Shown: in pieces, positions 51,634 to 61,516 of the stretch
How the letters are laid out: each line of letters starts with the position of its first letter
How positions within the stretch are numbered: the first letter of the stretch is position 1
From: Stenotrophobium rhamnosiphilum
Lineage (GTDB): Bacteria > Pseudomonadota > Gammaproteobacteria > Nevskiales > Nevskiaceae
Assembly: GCF_003052265.1 (NCBI RefSeq)
Contig: NZ_QANS01000005.1
Coordinates: forward strand, 186,001 to 250,000
DNA length: 64,000 bases
Direction of reading: 5' to 3'
The notes under the pieces: model-generated
What the model saw: the letters and a program-made list of their open reading frames with translations, nothing else
Databases searched by the model: none
What the model was told of the DNA's origin: nothing
Program-made: the position numbers and the translations under genes

Positions 51634-52035
51634 TTAACGCTTGGAGTACTGAGTACCGCGGCGGGCTTTGTGGAAGCCGACCTTTTTACGTTCAACTTCA
51701 CGTGCGTCGCGGGTAACCAGACCAGCAGCACGCATTGGGCCACGGAGGGCTTCGTCGTACTGGATCAGGGCGCGGGTGATGCCGTGACGGATCGCGCCAG
51801 CTTGGCCCGATGGACCGCCGCCGGAGACGGTGATCTTGAGGTCAAAACGGGTCAGGGAGTCAGCGAGTTCCAGCGGCTGGCGAACCAGCATGCGGGAGGT
51901 TTCGCGACCGAAGTAAGCGTCTACGGTTTTGCCGTTGACGCTGATTTCGCCCTTACCTGGCTTGAGGAAAACACGAGCGGAGGCGGTCTTGCGGCGGCCG
52001 GTGCCGTAGTTTTGTTCGACTTGTTTGGTAGCCAT
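51634..52035 (-). CDS. rpsI: 30S ribosomal protein S9
   Basis: A 133-residue protein with the S9 signatures [14 protein letters not shown] (about residues 10-23) and the C-terminal [11 protein letters not shown] tail, whose last residues reach the P-site tRNA. 11 bases downstream of rplM, the universal pair. Confidence 0.97.
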   Translation of the reverse strand: MATKQVEQNYGTGRRKTASARVFLKPGKGEISVNGKTVDAYFGRETSRMLVRQPLELADSLTRFDLKITVSGGGPSGQAGAIRHGITRALIQYDEALRGPMRAAGLVTRDAREVERKKVGFHKARRGTQYSKR

Positions 52036-52046
52036 GATATTTAAGC

Positions 52047-52475
52047 TCAGATGGTCAATTGCTTAGGCTGCTGCGCGGTATGCGGGTGCTCAGCACCGGC
52101 GTATACCTTGAGCTTGCGGAACTGGGCGTAACCCAGTGGGCCCTTAGGCAACATGCCCTTCACGGCCTTTTCGATAACGCGCTCTGGGGTCTTAGCCAGA
52201 ACTTCACCGAGGGTGGTGCTCTTCAAGCCGCCATGGTGCTGGCTATGGCTGTAGTAGACCTTTCCTTCGAGTTTGTTGCCGGTGGTGTGAACCTTGGCAG
52301 CGTTGATCACGACGATGTAGTCGCCGTTATCAGCATTAGGGGTGTATTCCGGCTTGTGCTTGCCGCGGAGGCGACGAGCAACTTCAGTAGCCAGGCGTCC
52401 GAGGGTTTTCCCTTCGGCATCAACGATATACCAGTCCCGCTTGGCATTCTCGTTGTTAATAAAAATGGTCTTCAT
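52047..52475 (-). CDS. rplM: 50S ribosomal protein L13
   Basis: A 142-residue protein with the L13 patterns [16 protein letters not shown] and M-L-P-K-G-P-L-G. The ATG at 52475 (AGGT upstream) gives M-K-T, the standard start; a TTG two codons earlier is ignored. An early assembly protein of the large subunit. Cotranscribed with rpsI. Confidence 0.97.
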   Translation of the reverse strand: MKTIFINNENAKRDWYIVDAEGKTLGRLATEVARRLRGKHKPEYTPNADNGDYIVVINAAKVHTTGNKLEGKVYYSHSQHHGGLKSTTLGEVLAKTPERVIEKAVKGMLPKGPLGYAQFRKLKVYAGAEHPHTAQQPKQLTI

Positions 52476-52619
52476 GTGCAACCTAATCGGTAGTTATAGT
52501 TCGGTTACCCAACAACTGGTAACGTCGTTTCCTTTAAAAAAAGGAGCGCGATTCTAGTCGCAGCGGCCGTCAGATGCAACCTTTAGCGTAGACAAAAGGC
52601 CGCACTGTCAAGTGCCCAA

Positions 52620-53681
52620 TTAACCACCAAAGTTGATCTTGGCTTCCATGTTGCTGCGTGAGTCGGAGTTGGCCAAGGCTTCTTCCATCTCGATTTTGCC
52701 GCTCTTGTAGAGCTGGTAGAGGGAGTTATCGAAGGTGAGCATGCCCTTATCAGAGGACTGGCTCATGGCGTCTTTGATCTCGTCGATACGCTGACTGAGG
52801 ATCAGGTCCGATATATATGGAGTGTTGATCAGAATTTCAAAGGCGGCGACTCGCTTGCCGTTTTTGGCGCGGACCAGTCGCTGCGAGACGATGGCGCGCA
52901 GGGTCATCGACAAGTCCATATAGAGCTGGTCGCGCGATTCTTGCGAATACAGGTTCACGATACGTTGCAGGGCCTGATAGGCGTTGTTGGCGTGCAACGT
53001 GGCCAGCGACAGGTGACCGGTGTTGGCCAGCTGCATGGCGGCGTCCATGGTGGAGCGCTGACGCACCTCGCCGATGAGGATCACATCCGGCGCTTCACGC
53101 AGTGCGCTTTGCAGGGCGCGGTCGATCGTCAGCGTGTCTTGACCCAACTCGCGTTGGTTGATGATGGAGCGCTTGTTGGGGTGCACAAACTCAATCGGAT
53201 CTTCGATCGCGAGAATGTGGCCCGTGGAGTTCTCGTTGCGGTGATTGATCATGCCCGCTTGCGTGGTGGTTTTGCCGGAGCCGGTGGCGCCGACCATCAA
53301 CACCATGCCGCGCTTGAGCATGATCAGGTCTTTAAGTATTTCTGGCGTGCCCAGCAGCTCCAAAACAGGCGGATCAGATTTCACGAAACGCAGCACCATC
53401 GCGACGCTATTGCGCTGCATAAAGACGTTGACGCGGAAACGGCCGAGGCCGCCCGCTTGCGTGGCGAGGTCGATTTCAAGGTTCTGCTTGAAGTACTCCT
53501 GCTGCTCCGGCGTGAGGATGCTCATCGCCAGTTCTTCAATAAAGTCCGACGTCATCTGCGTTTTGCCGATGGCGAACATCTCGCCCTCGACCTTGAGCAT
53601 GGCCGCTGCGTTGGTGGTGAAGAAAATATCGGAAGCGTTCTTTTCTACTGCGAGCTTCAGATAGGGCAGGATTTTGAGCAT
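52620..53681 (-). CDS. third PilT/PilU-family ATPase (PilU-like paralogue)
   Basis: A 353-residue hexameric ATPase of the type IV pilus retraction family. Walker A is G-A-T-G-S-G-K-T-T, Walker B D-V-I-L-I-G-E-V-R, with the His box T-L-H-A-N-N. It is closer to PilU than to PilT but differs from the pilU gene at 53822 (for example E-V-R-Q-R-S in place of E-I-R-T-R-E). Three such genes in a row suggest specialised retraction or surface-sensing roles. It may have its own promoter in the 140-base gap. Confidence 0.88.
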   Translation of the reverse strand: MLKILPYLKLAVEKNASDIFFTTNAAAMLKVEGEMFAIGKTQMTSDFIEELAMSILTPEQQEYFKQNLEIDLATQAGGLGRFRVNVFMQRNSVAMVLRFVKSDPPVLELLGTPEILKDLIMLKRGMVLMVGATGSGKTTTQAGMINHRNENSTGHILAIEDPIEFVHPNKRSIINQRELGQDTLTIDRALQSALREAPDVILIGEVRQRSTMDAAMQLANTGHLSLATLHANNAYQALQRIVNLYSQESRDQLYMDLSMTLRAIVSQRLVRAKNGKRVAAFEILINTPYISDLILSQRIDEIKDAMSQSSDKGMLTFDNSLYQLYKSGKIEMEEALANSDSRSNMEAKINFGG

Positions 53682-53821
53682 CGTGAGGTCCCCAGACCAC
53701 CGCTTGTCACGATCTGCTTGAGCAGATCAGGCAAAGGTTTGTTCTTATTTATATAACGTATTAAATAAGTAAAGCAATATAAAACAAACGCTCAGCCCTT
53801 TAAGGTTGAGCGCGTGATGGC

Positions 53822-54988
53822 TTAGCGCCGCATCAGCTGCGCTTTTTCTTCTTCCTTCATCTGCAGGCGGCGAACACCTTCGTCGTCCAACAAGTTCTGG
53901 CGCGCGCGCTTGGATTCGAGTTTCACGCGCAGACGCAGTTCGTTCTGAGAGTCGGCGTTTCGCACAGCCTCTTCATAACCAATGAGGCCTTCTTCAAAGA
54001 GTTTGAACAGGAACTGATCGAACGTGATCATGCCCTGCTCGTTCGAGCGGCTCATCACTTCCTTAATCTGGTGCACTTCGCCCTTGAAGATCAGGTCTGC
54101 GATCAGCGGCGAGTTGATCAGGATTTCCATTGCCGCAACACGACCGCCGCCGTCTTTGCGAATCAAGCGCTGCGAGATGATCGCTTTGGTGTTGAGCGAC
54201 AAGTCCATCAACAGCTGTTCGCGCTTTTCTTCTGGGAAGAAGTTGATGATGCGATCGAGTGCTTGGTTGGCGCTGTTGGCGTGCAACGTCGACAACACCA
54301 AGTGACCGGTTTCTGCGAAGTTGATGGCGTATTCCATCGTCTCGCGCGTACGAATTTCGCCGATCAGAATGACGTCAGGTGCTTGACGCAAAGTGTTCTT
54401 CAGCGCGTTTTCCCAGCTAAATGTGTCTGCGCCAACTTCACGCTGCGTGATCATGCAGCCGATATGCGGATGCACGTATTCGATCGGATCTTCAATCGTA
54501 ATGATGTGACCCTTAGTATTGGCATTGCGGAATCCGAGCATCGCTGCGAGCGATGTTGATTTACCCGAACCCGTCGCGCCCACCATCAGCACCAAGCCAC
54601 GCTTGGTCATGACGATGTCTTGCAGAATCTTGGGCAGACCGAGCTGCTCAAATTTTGGAATGTCGGTTTGAATCGTACGCAGCACGCCGCCTACTTGGCC
54701 TTGCTGAATAAATGCACTGACACGAAAGCGACCGATCTGCGGGGGACTGATCGCAAAGTTACATTCGTTGGTGGATTCAAATTCTTTGATCTGACGATCG
54801 TTCATCAGCGAACGAATAATCATCGCCGAGTTTTCACCCGTCAGCGCCTTGTCCATCACTGGCGTTAAGTTGCCATCGACTTTAATCGCGGGCGGAAAAC
54901 CTGACGTGATGAAAAGATCCGAGCCGCCGCGCTGTTTCATTAGCGTAAGCAACTGTTGAATAAGTTTTATAGCCTGTTCGCGTTCCAT
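53822..54988 (-). CDS. pilU: type IV pilus retraction ATPase PilU
   Basis: A 388-residue ATPase with Walker A (G-A-T-G-S-G-K-S-T), Walker B (V-I-L-I-G-E-I-R), His box (T-L-H-A-N-S) and a long basic, Arg/Glu-rich C-terminal extension (about residues 345-388), typical of PilU. It supports PilT under load. Nine bases separate it from pilT. Confidence 0.93.
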   Translation of the reverse strand: MEREQAIKLIQQLLTLMKQRGGSDLFITSGFPPAIKVDGNLTPVMDKALTGENSAMIIRSLMNDRQIKEFESTNECNFAISPPQIGRFRVSAFIQQGQVGGVLRTIQTDIPKFEQLGLPKILQDIVMTKRGLVLMVGATGSGKSTSLAAMLGFRNANTKGHIITIEDPIEYVHPHIGCMITQREVGADTFSWENALKNTLRQAPDVILIGEIRTRETMEYAINFAETGHLVLSTLHANSANQALDRIINFFPEEKREQLLMDLSLNTKAIISQRLIRKDGGGRVAAMEILINSPLIADLIFKGEVHQIKEVMSRSNEQGMITFDQFLFKLFEEGLIGYEEAVRNADSQNELRLRVKLESKRARQNLLDDEGVRRLQMKEEEKAQLMRR

Positions 54989-54997
54989 GTCAGCCTC

Positions 54998-56032
54998 TTA
55001 CAGATCCAGCGGCTTGTTAGCTTTGCGGCGTGCATCATCAACCGTGACCGTGCCGCGGCGGACCATTTCTTTAAGCGTCTGCTCCAACGTCACCATGCCT
55101 TCTTTCTGACCGGTCTGGATCGACGAATACATCTGCGCAATTTTGTTTTCGCGAATCAGGTTACGAATCGCCGGCGTGCCGATCATGATTTCGTGAGCAG
55201 CCACACGGCCACCGCCCTTCTTCTTCATCAGCGTCTGCGAAACCACCGCACGCAAACCTTCCGACAACATTGCGCGAACCATTTCTTTTTCTGCAGCTGG
55301 AAACACGTCGACGATACGATCGATCGTTTTCGCGGCGCTGGACGTATGCAGCGTGCCGAAAACCAAGTGGCCCGTTTCGGCGGCAGACAGTGCCAAGCGA
55401 ATGGTTTCAAGGTCACGCATTTCGCCGACGAGAATGGTGTCGGGATCTTCACGCAGTGCCGAACGCAGCGCTTCATTAAAGCCCAGCGTGTCGCGATGTA
55501 CTTCGCGTTGGTTGATCAGACACTTCTTTGACTGATGCACGAATTCGATCGGATCCTCAATCGTGAGGATGTGGCCGTACTCATTTTCATTCTTGTGGTT
55601 GACCATCGCCGCCAATGTGGTCGATTTGCCCGAACCCGTAGGGCCCGTGACAAGTACCAATCCGCGTGGCGTATCTGCCAACTCTTTAAAGATGGCCGGA
55701 CAACCGAGATCTTCCAGCGACAGAATCTTTGACGGAATCGTACGGAACACGGCGCCAGCGCCGCGGTTCTGGTTAAAAGCATTTACGCGGAAACGTGCGA
55801 GGCCAGGAATTTCAAACGAAAAGTCGCATTCCAAAAATTCGTCGTAAGCCTTGCGCTGCTTGTCGTTCATGATGTCGTACACCATGTCATGAACTTGTTT
55901 GTGATCCAGCGGCGGCAGATTAATGCGTTTGACGTCACCGTCCACGCGAATCATCGGCTCAATACCAGCGGACAAGTGAAGATCTGAGGCGCCTTGTTTG
56001 ACGCCAAAGGTCAGTAACTGAGCGATATCCAT
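54998..56032 (-). CDS. pilT: type IV pilus retraction ATPase PilT
   Basis: A 344-residue ATPase with the PilT opening (M-D-I-A-Q-L-L-T-F-G-V-K-Q-G-A-S-D-L-H-L), Walker A (G-P-T-G-S-G-K-S-T), Walker B (T-I-L-V-G-E-M-R) and the retraction motif A-I-R-N-L-I-R-E-N-K. It depolymerises the pilus for twitching. Divergent from yggS, the classic arrangement. Confidence 0.96.
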   Translation of the reverse strand: MDIAQLLTFGVKQGASDLHLSAGIEPMIRVDGDVKRINLPPLDHKQVHDMVYDIMNDKQRKAYDEFLECDFSFEIPGLARFRVNAFNQNRGAGAVFRTIPSKILSLEDLGCPAIFKELADTPRGLVLVTGPTGSGKSTTLAAMVNHKNENEYGHILTIEDPIEFVHQSKKCLINQREVHRDTLGFNEALRSALREDPDTILVGEMRDLETIRLALSAAETGHLVFGTLHTSSAAKTIDRIVDVFPAAEKEMVRAMLSEGLRAVVSQTLMKKKGGGRVAAHEIMIGTPAIRNLIRENKIAQMYSSIQTGQKEGMVTLEQTLKEMVRRGTVTVDDARRKANKPLDL

Positions 56033-56131
56033 CGCCTAACCCCTCATTTGAATTTTTATCGGTCGGTAACGACGCTACCCCAGCGCGTTACACTTATGTG
56101 GACACTAGCGGTCTTTTCCCCTACCCGCAAT

Positions 56132-56836
56132 ATGAATTTCATTACTGACAATCTGTTGGCCGTGCGCGAGCGCATAGGCAAAGCCTGTGCCACGAGTCAT
56201 CGCGCGCCTGAATCCGTGCAGCTACTGGCCGTCAGCAAGAAATTTAACGCCGCCACAGTGCAGCTCGCGATAGCCGCTGGCCTGACCGATTTTGGCGAGA
56301 ATTACCTACAAGAAGGCCTCGACAAAATCGCTGCCCTGCCGCGTGAAAAGCTGAGCTGGCATTTCATCGGCCCGGTGCAATCCAACAAGACTCGTGGCTT
56401 GGCGGAACAGTTCGATTGGGTGCATAGCGTTGATCGTCTCAAGATCGCTCAGCGGCTTTCCGAACAGCGCCCAGCCTCTCTGCCGCCGCTCAATGTTTGC
56501 GTGCAGGTCAATATTTCGGGCGAGGCCAGCAAATCCGGCTGCGCACCGGTCGAGGCGCTGGCGCTTTGTCAGGCAGTCGCCGCATTGCCAAGATTGAAAT
56601 TGCGCGGACTGATGGCGATCCCCGCACCCGTAGCAGACGGCGCCGATCCACGCGCCCCGTTCCGCGCGCTGCGCGAACTGTTCGAACAAACCCGCGCCAG
56701 CAGCGAGGTGGGCGCCGGGTTTGATACGCTTTCCGCCGGAATGTCAGACGATCTCGAAGCCGCCATTGCCGAAGGGGCAACGATGGTACGCATCGGGACT
56801 GCGATCTTTGGCTCGCGCTCCTCAAAAGGACTCTGA
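56132..56836 (+). CDS. yggS: PLP homeostasis protein YggS (PLPBP family)
   Basis: A 234-residue TIM-barrel protein. The PLP lysine lies in L-L-A-V-S-K-K-F (about residue 37) and the phosphate site includes L-S-A-G-M-S-D-D and R-I-G-T-A-I-F-G. It regulates cellular PLP and amino-acid balance. The frame is open upstream, but the ATG at 56132 gives the family start M-N-F-I-T-D-N-L. Divergent from pilT. Confidence 0.93.
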   Translation: MNFITDNLLAVRERIGKACATSHRAPESVQLLAVSKKFNAATVQLAIAAGLTDFGENYLQEGLDKIAALPREKLSWHFIGPVQSNKTRGLAEQFDWVHSVDRLKIAQRLSEQRPASLPPLNVCVQVNISGEASKSGCAPVEALALCQAVAALPRLKLRGLMAIPAPVADGADPRAPFRALRELFEQTRASSEVGAGFDTLSAGMSDDLEAAIAEGATMVRIGTAIFGSRSSKGL

Positions 56837-56948
56837 GGACCACACTGACAGCAAAAGCGCATCGGGCCATGCCGTATAGCCAAAAGTCACCGTACACAAG
56901 CGGTATGCAGCGTGCCTTCAGTAAATTTTAAGTAACAAAAATATAAAA

Positions 56949-58970
56949 ATGAAAAATCTGGGGGCGCCGAACTCACACGAGAATCGGCTTACATATCGAG
57001 CAGATATTCAGGGACTGCGAGCAATTGCAATTTTGCTGGTCGTCGCTGCCCACGCAAAAGTCTCTGGTTTAGCAGGAGGCTTTATCGGCGTAGACGTGTT
57101 CTTCGTTCTGTCAGGCTTTTTAATCACGGGCCTGCTTACGCAAGAATTAACCGCAACCGGCTCAATTCAGTTCTTACGCTTTTACGCACGTCGCTTCCAA
57201 CGCTTGCTACCCGCAATGCTGTTAGTGCTGGCATGCACCTGCATAGCGGCAGCGATTTTTATCCTTCCCGGCGGCCAAGTCAGTCAAGCATCAGCAGCCG
57301 CTGCAGCCTCCGTATGGCTCAGCAATTTTCATTTTGCCTTTTCCAATATTGATTATTTTGGCCCGAGCGCCGAAAACAATCTCTTCTTGCACACGTGGTC
57401 GCTTGGCGTAGAAGAACAGTTCTATCTTGTATGGCCAGCGCTTTTGATCTTTATTGCCGCATTGCCGCTAGGCTCTAAATTCCAAGGCAAAGTCAAAATA
57501 AAAATTGCGATGTTTGCTGTTGTGGGCATCAGCCTTGTTAGCTGCGTCCTTACGACACAGCATTCGCCAGAGCTAGCGTTTTACATGATGCCGTGGAGAG
57601 CTTGGCAATTTGCACTAGGCGCCCTCGCGATGCTCTATTGCGGAAATCCAGCCGATGTTGAGACTCACAGCAGAAACCCCCAGTCAGCAAAGTTTGTCTG
57701 GATAGGATGGATAGGATTAGTTTTAATCTTGGGCTCTGCTTTGTTTCTCACGCCAAACTTGGCATATCCAGGCGCATGGGCCCTCATTCCTTCGATAGGA
57801 ACCGCGTGCTTGCTGATGGCAGGAGCGAAAAATGTAGGCGGCGGCGCGAGTACATTTCTGTCGCTGCGCCCAATGCAGGCAATCGGGCGCGTTTCATACA
57901 GTTGGTATTTATGGCATTGGCCTGTACTGATCTTGGGCGCAACACTTTTTGATTCCACTCACCCGCTTGCTAGGCTTTTGCTGGTCGCGATATCACTACT
58001 TCTTGCAGTATTGTCGTATCGCCTCGTTGAATCCCCCATTCGTCAAAGCAAAAAGCTGATCGAACGCCCCTCGATTGTCTTCTTCACTTCAGTCTCGTTA
58101 ATCATTGTCGCTTGCACCTTAAGCGTCCAATGGGGAAATGCCGTATCAAACTGGCTAAGTCAACCCCAGCAGCAGCGTAATGCGTATATCAGAAACGGCA
58201 TGCCCATTATTTATCGCATGGGTTGCGACACTGACATCCGCAGTTCAAGTCTCCACGTCTGCGCATTTGGCAAAGAAAATGCAAAGCACACTGCGGTATT
58301 AGTGGGAGACAGTATCGGTGCGCAGTGGTTTCCTGCAGCAGCGAAGATTTTCAATGGGGCGGACTGGCGGTTAATTGCATTCACAAAATCTGCTTGCCCG
58401 ATAGTTGATGAACCTATTTTCTATTCAAAAATTGGACGCGAGTACACCGAATGCGCGCAATGGCGCAGTGAAGCTTTACTTGAGATACAGAAGTTAAAAC
58501 CAGATGTTTTATTAATAGGCTCTGCGGCGCACCCTGCATATTCGAATGAACAGTGGAAAGCGGGAACGAATCGAGTTCTGTCAAAAATCAGCCCATTTGC
58601 TCAGAACATCTATCTGATACGCCCAACGCCAGTACTGCCGTTTAACGGCCTAGATTGCATATCGGGGCGTAATTGGTGGCCTAGGCAGCTTTTAGGAAAA
58701 ACAGAATGCAAAGCTCCCGCGAATAGTCAGCGCGCAACTGAAATATTTCATGCACTCACCGCCGCAGCAAATTCATTCAAAAACGTAAAAATTCTAGACC
58801 TAAATAACAGTGTCTGCCCCAATAACAAGTGCACTGCGGAGCTTGGCGGCATGGCTGTATTTCGCGATACCCAGCACTTGAATGCAAACTTTATCGAATC
58901 ACTAAGCCCTCAATTGGAAGACCAATTGGACTTGGGCACTTTAGTTTCCAAGCGAAAAGCACCAAACTAA
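56949..58970 (+). CDS. OafA/YrhL-type O-acyltransferase with SGNH domain
   Basis: A 673-residue membrane enzyme. The N-terminal acyltransferase-3 domain (about residues 15-380) has ten or so membrane helices, the opening Y-R-A-D-I-Q-G-L-R-A-I-A-I and the conserved H in V-V-A-A-H-A. The C-terminal SGNH domain (about 430-670) has G-D-S (V-G-D-S-I-G) and the late D-x-x-H-L pair (D-T-Q-H-L). Such two-domain proteins O-acetylate surface polysaccharides (O-antigen, peptidoglycan or exopolymer). No other polysaccharide genes are adjacent, so the target is unknown. Confidence 0.85.
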   Translation: MKNLGAPNSHENRLTYRADIQGLRAIAILLVVAAHAKVSGLAGGFIGVDVFFVLSGFLITGLLTQELTATGSIQFLRFYARRFQRLLPAMLLVLACTCIAAAIFILPGGQVSQASAAAAASVWLSNFHFAFSNIDYFGPSAENNLFLHTWSLGVEEQFYLVWPALLIFIAALPLGSKFQGKVKIKIAMFAVVGISLVSCVLTTQHSPELAFYMMPWRAWQFALGALAMLYCGNPADVETHSRNPQSAKFVWIGWIGLVLILGSALFLTPNLAYPGAWALIPSIGTACLLMAGAKNVGGGASTFLSLRPMQAIGRVSYSWYLWHWPVLILGATLFDSTHPLARLLLVAISLLLAVLSYRLVESPIRQSKKLIERPSIVFFTSVSLIIVACTLSVQWGNAVSNWLSQPQQQRNAYIRNGMPIIYRMGCDTDIRSSSLHVCAFGKENAKHTAVLVGDSIGAQWFPAAAKIFNGADWRLIAFTKSACPIVDEPIFYSKIGREYTECAQWRSEALLEIQKLKPDVLLIGSAAHPAYSNEQWKAGTNRVLSKISPFAQNIYLIRPTPVLPFNGLDCISGRNWWPRQLLGKTECKAPANSQRATEIFHALTAAANSFKNVKILDLNNSVCPNNKCTAELGGMAVFRDTQHLNANFIESLSPQLEDQLDLGTLVSKRKAPN

Positions 58971-59013
58971 CTGGCGTTAATACTCTCCCTTCAATGTAAC
59001 TCGAGATGCACCA

Positions 59014-59673
59014 ATGACACAGGACGAAGCCAAAAAAGCCGCCGCCGAAGCCGCACTCAAATATGTTGTGCCCGGCGAACCACTCGGCGTTGGTACTGGC
59101 TCCACCGTTAATTTCTTCATTGATGCATTGGCCAAGATTCGCCATGACATTCCGGGCGCTGTGTCTTCCTCTAACGCCAGCAGTGAGCGTTTGAAGAAGA
59201 TTGGCATTGAAGTGCTGGACCTTAACAACACTGGTCAGTTGTCGATCTATGTTGATGGCGCTGATGAAGCTGATGCGAATCTGCGCTTGATCAAAGGCGG
59301 TGGCGCTGCGCTGACGCGCGAGAAGATTGTTGCCGCAGCGAGTCGCAAGTTTGTTTGTATTGCTGACGAGAGCAAGCTGGTGAAGGTGCTGGGCAAGTTT
59401 CCGCTCCCAATCGAAGTGATTCCGATGGCGCGCAGTTATGTCGCGCGTGAGTTGTTGAAACTCGGTGGCAGCTGCGAGCTGCGCATGGGCGTCACGACGG
59501 ATAACGGCAACGTCATTATCGACGTGCGCAATCTGGAAATTCTTGATCCGGTCACTCTGGAAAATAAGATCAACCAAATTCCAGGCGTGGTCACGGTTGG
59601 TTTGTTTGCTCAGCGTCCAGCCGATGTGTTGTTGCTCGGCGGCCCTAATGGCGTGCGTGAACTGAAAGTTTAA
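59014..59673 (+). CDS. rpiA: ribose-5-phosphate isomerase A
   Basis: A 219-residue protein with [11 protein letters not shown] (about residues 25-35), the active-site motif Y-V-D-G-A-D-E-A-D (about 81-89) and [11 protein letters not shown] (about 95-105). It interconverts ribose-5-phosphate and ribulose-5-phosphate in the pentose phosphate pathway. Monocistronic; followed by a repeat and a terminator. Confidence 0.96.
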   Translation: MTQDEAKKAAAEAALKYVVPGEPLGVGTGSTVNFFIDALAKIRHDIPGAVSSSNASSERLKKIGIEVLDLNNTGQLSIYVDGADEADANLRLIKGGGAALTREKIVAAASRKFVCIADESKLVKVLGKFPLPIEVIPMARSYVARELLKLGGSCELRMGVTTDNGNVIIDVRNLEILDPVTLENKINQIPGVVTVGLFAQRPADVLLLGGPNGVRELKV

Positions 59674-59682
59674 GCACACACT

Positions 59683-59750
59683 TGTCATCCCGAGCGTAGC
59701 GAGGGATCTCGCTTTTAACGGCAAGATCCCTCGCTACGCTCGGGATGACA
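59683..59750. repeat. inverted repeat (TGTCATCCCGAGCGTAGCGAGGGATCT type)
   Basis: Two perfect 27-base arms facing each other (59683-59709 and 59724-59750), 14 bases apart. It is a GC-richer relative of the element at 36998-37068. It lies between the convergent rpiA and rhlE genes and could also end transcription. Confidence 0.85.
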
Positions 59751-59755
59751 GATAA

Positions 59756-59792
59756 CAAAAAACCCTCGCCGCTTACGCAACGAGGGTTTTTT
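59756..59792. terminator. bidirectional terminator between rpiA and rhlE
   Basis: A-run, CCCTCG, 12 bases, CGAGGG, six T. Serves rhlE on the minus strand and rpiA on the plus strand. Confidence 0.85.
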
Positions 59793-59808
59793 AATGCCCG
59801 CCGTTTAC

Positions 59809-61284
59809 TTAGCGTGGCTTGCTTGAAGGACGACCTGCACCGCCGCTATTGCGACCGCCGAAGCTTGGGCGACCGCCTGCATTGCTCGCACGGTTACCGT
59901 TGCTGTTACCGCCACGGTTGCCATTCGAGCTGCCGTTACTTGGGCGATTGCCGTTGCTTGAGTTGCCATTGCTAGGACGGTTGCCATTGCTGGAATTACC
60001 GTTGGCGCGATTGCCGCTCGATGCGCCACCACCAAAGTGTTTGCGTGGTTCGCTATCGCCTGCAGGACGCGGACGGCTTGGGGCCGCTTTGCGTGCTTGT
60101 GGGCGCATTGGTGGACGTGGCAGATCACGTAGTGGTTCGGTCGCGGTGTAGCCTTCGACTTCGAACACGCTGATGGTTTTCTTCAGCAGACGTTCGATAT
60201 CTTTCAGCTCACCTTTTTCGTCACCAGAAACCAGCGAGATCGCTTCGCCTGTTGCGCCAGCGCGGCCGGTACGACCGATGCGGTGCACGTAATCTTCTGG
60301 AACGTTAGGCAGTTCGTAGTTCACAACATGCGGCAGCTGGTCGATGTCCAGACCGCGTGCGGCGATGTCGGTTGCGACCAGAACGCGCACGGCGCCTGAT
60401 TTGAAATCGGCCAGCGCACGCGTACGCGCACCCTGACTCTTGTTGCCGTGAATCGCGGCAGTGGTGATGCCATCTTTTGCGAGACGATCAGCCAAACGAT
60501 TGGCACCATGTTTGGTACGCGTGAACACCAGCGTCTGCTGCCAGTTGCCGCGGCTGATCATGAATGCCAGCAAACCAGCTTTCTGATCTTTAGCGATATG
60601 CACAACGCGTTGACCGACCGTTGCAACGGCGGAGTTACGTGGCGCGATGTCGATGCTGACAGGATTCTGCAGCAGGCCTTCGGCGAGCTTGCGAATGTCT
60701 GGCGAGAACGTTGCGGAGAACAGCAGGTTCTGACGCTTGCGTGGCAGCAAGGTGATAACGCGCTTGATGTCATGGATAAAGCCCATGTCCAACATGCGAT
60801 CCGCTTCATCCAGAACCAGCGTTTCAACGCGGCCGAGATCAACCGTGCGCTGGCTGACGTGATCGAGCAAACGACCTGGCGTTGCGACGATGATGTCGAC
60901 GCCACGACGCAGCATGTCGATCTGAGGATTGATATTCACGCCACCGAAAATCACGGCGGTGCGAAGTGAAGGCAGATTGCGGCTATAAGTGCGAACGCTG
61001 TCAGCAACCTGAGCAGCGAGTTCGCGCGTAGGCACCAACACCAGCACGCGCACAGCGCGGCGAGATTGAGCGCCTACAGCAGCTTCGTCAGCCTGCAGTT
61101 TTTGAAGGATTGGCAGCGTGAATGCAGCCGTTTTGCCGGTGCCGGTTTGCGCAGCAGCGAGCAAATCGTGACCAGCGAGGACAGCAGGAATGGCTTGTGC
61201 CTGAATCGGCGTGGGCTCGGTGTAGCCTTCTTTGGACACGGCTTCGAGCAGGCCCTGTGACAGGCCAAGGTTTGCAAATGACAT
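59809..61284 (-). CDS. rhlE: DEAD-box RNA helicase RhlE
   Basis: A 491-residue helicase. Motifs in order: Q motif ([10 protein letters not shown]), I (A-A-Q-T-G-T-G-K-T), Ia, II (V-L-D-E-A-D), III (S-A-T) and VI (H-R-I-G-R-T-G-R). The C-terminal 100 residues are low complexity, with repeated S-N-G-N-R and P-S-N-G-N units. Such tails bind RNA. RhlE acts in ribosome assembly and cold response. A 230-base leader lies before the next gene upstream. Confidence 0.93.
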   Translation of the reverse strand: MSFANLGLSQGLLEAVSKEGYTEPTPIQAQAIPAVLAGHDLLAAAQTGTGKTAAFTLPILQKLQADEAAVGAQSRRAVRVLVLVPTRELAAQVADSVRTYSRNLPSLRTAVIFGGVNINPQIDMLRRGVDIIVATPGRLLDHVSQRTVDLGRVETLVLDEADRMLDMGFIHDIKRVITLLPRKRQNLLFSATFSPDIRKLAEGLLQNPVSIDIAPRNSAVATVGQRVVHIAKDQKAGLLAFMISRGNWQQTLVFTRTKHGANRLADRLAKDGITTAAIHGNKSQGARTRALADFKSGAVRVLVATDIAARGLDIDQLPHVVNYELPNVPEDYVHRIGRTGRAGATGEAISLVSGDEKGELKDIERLLKKTISVFEVEGYTATEPLRDLPRPPMRPQARKAAPSRPRPAGDSEPRKHFGGGASSGNRANGNSSNGNRPSNGNSSNGNRPSNGSSNGNRGGNSNGNRASNAGGRPSFGGRNSGGAGRPSSKPR

Positions 61285-61516
61285 TAGGTAAAGCTCCTGA
61301 AGCGCCTGGCCCCGCTACGCAGGGACCGGTTCAGGCAGCGAAAATAAGGATTAATCGGGGACGAAAACTTGGGATTCCGCGATGGTTTGCAACGGAGGGG
61401 AAAGAGTTCCAACTCATGGCACCAACCGGAAGGTGCCCTTAGCAAACGGCGCGCAGTATAGACGTGAGCCGCTAAAAGTCCTAATTTCGCGGACCCGAGA
61501 AATACTGGAGAGCCCC

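Noticed and set aside
59809-60128. Separate repeat-protein gene opposite the rhlE tail
   Set aside because: The repetitive composition comes from the Asn/Gly/Ser-rich C-terminus of RhlE read in other frames.
61382-61516. N-terminal extension of the DUF4399 protein
   Set aside because: The signal peptide begins at the ATG at 61517, which has TGGAG upstream.
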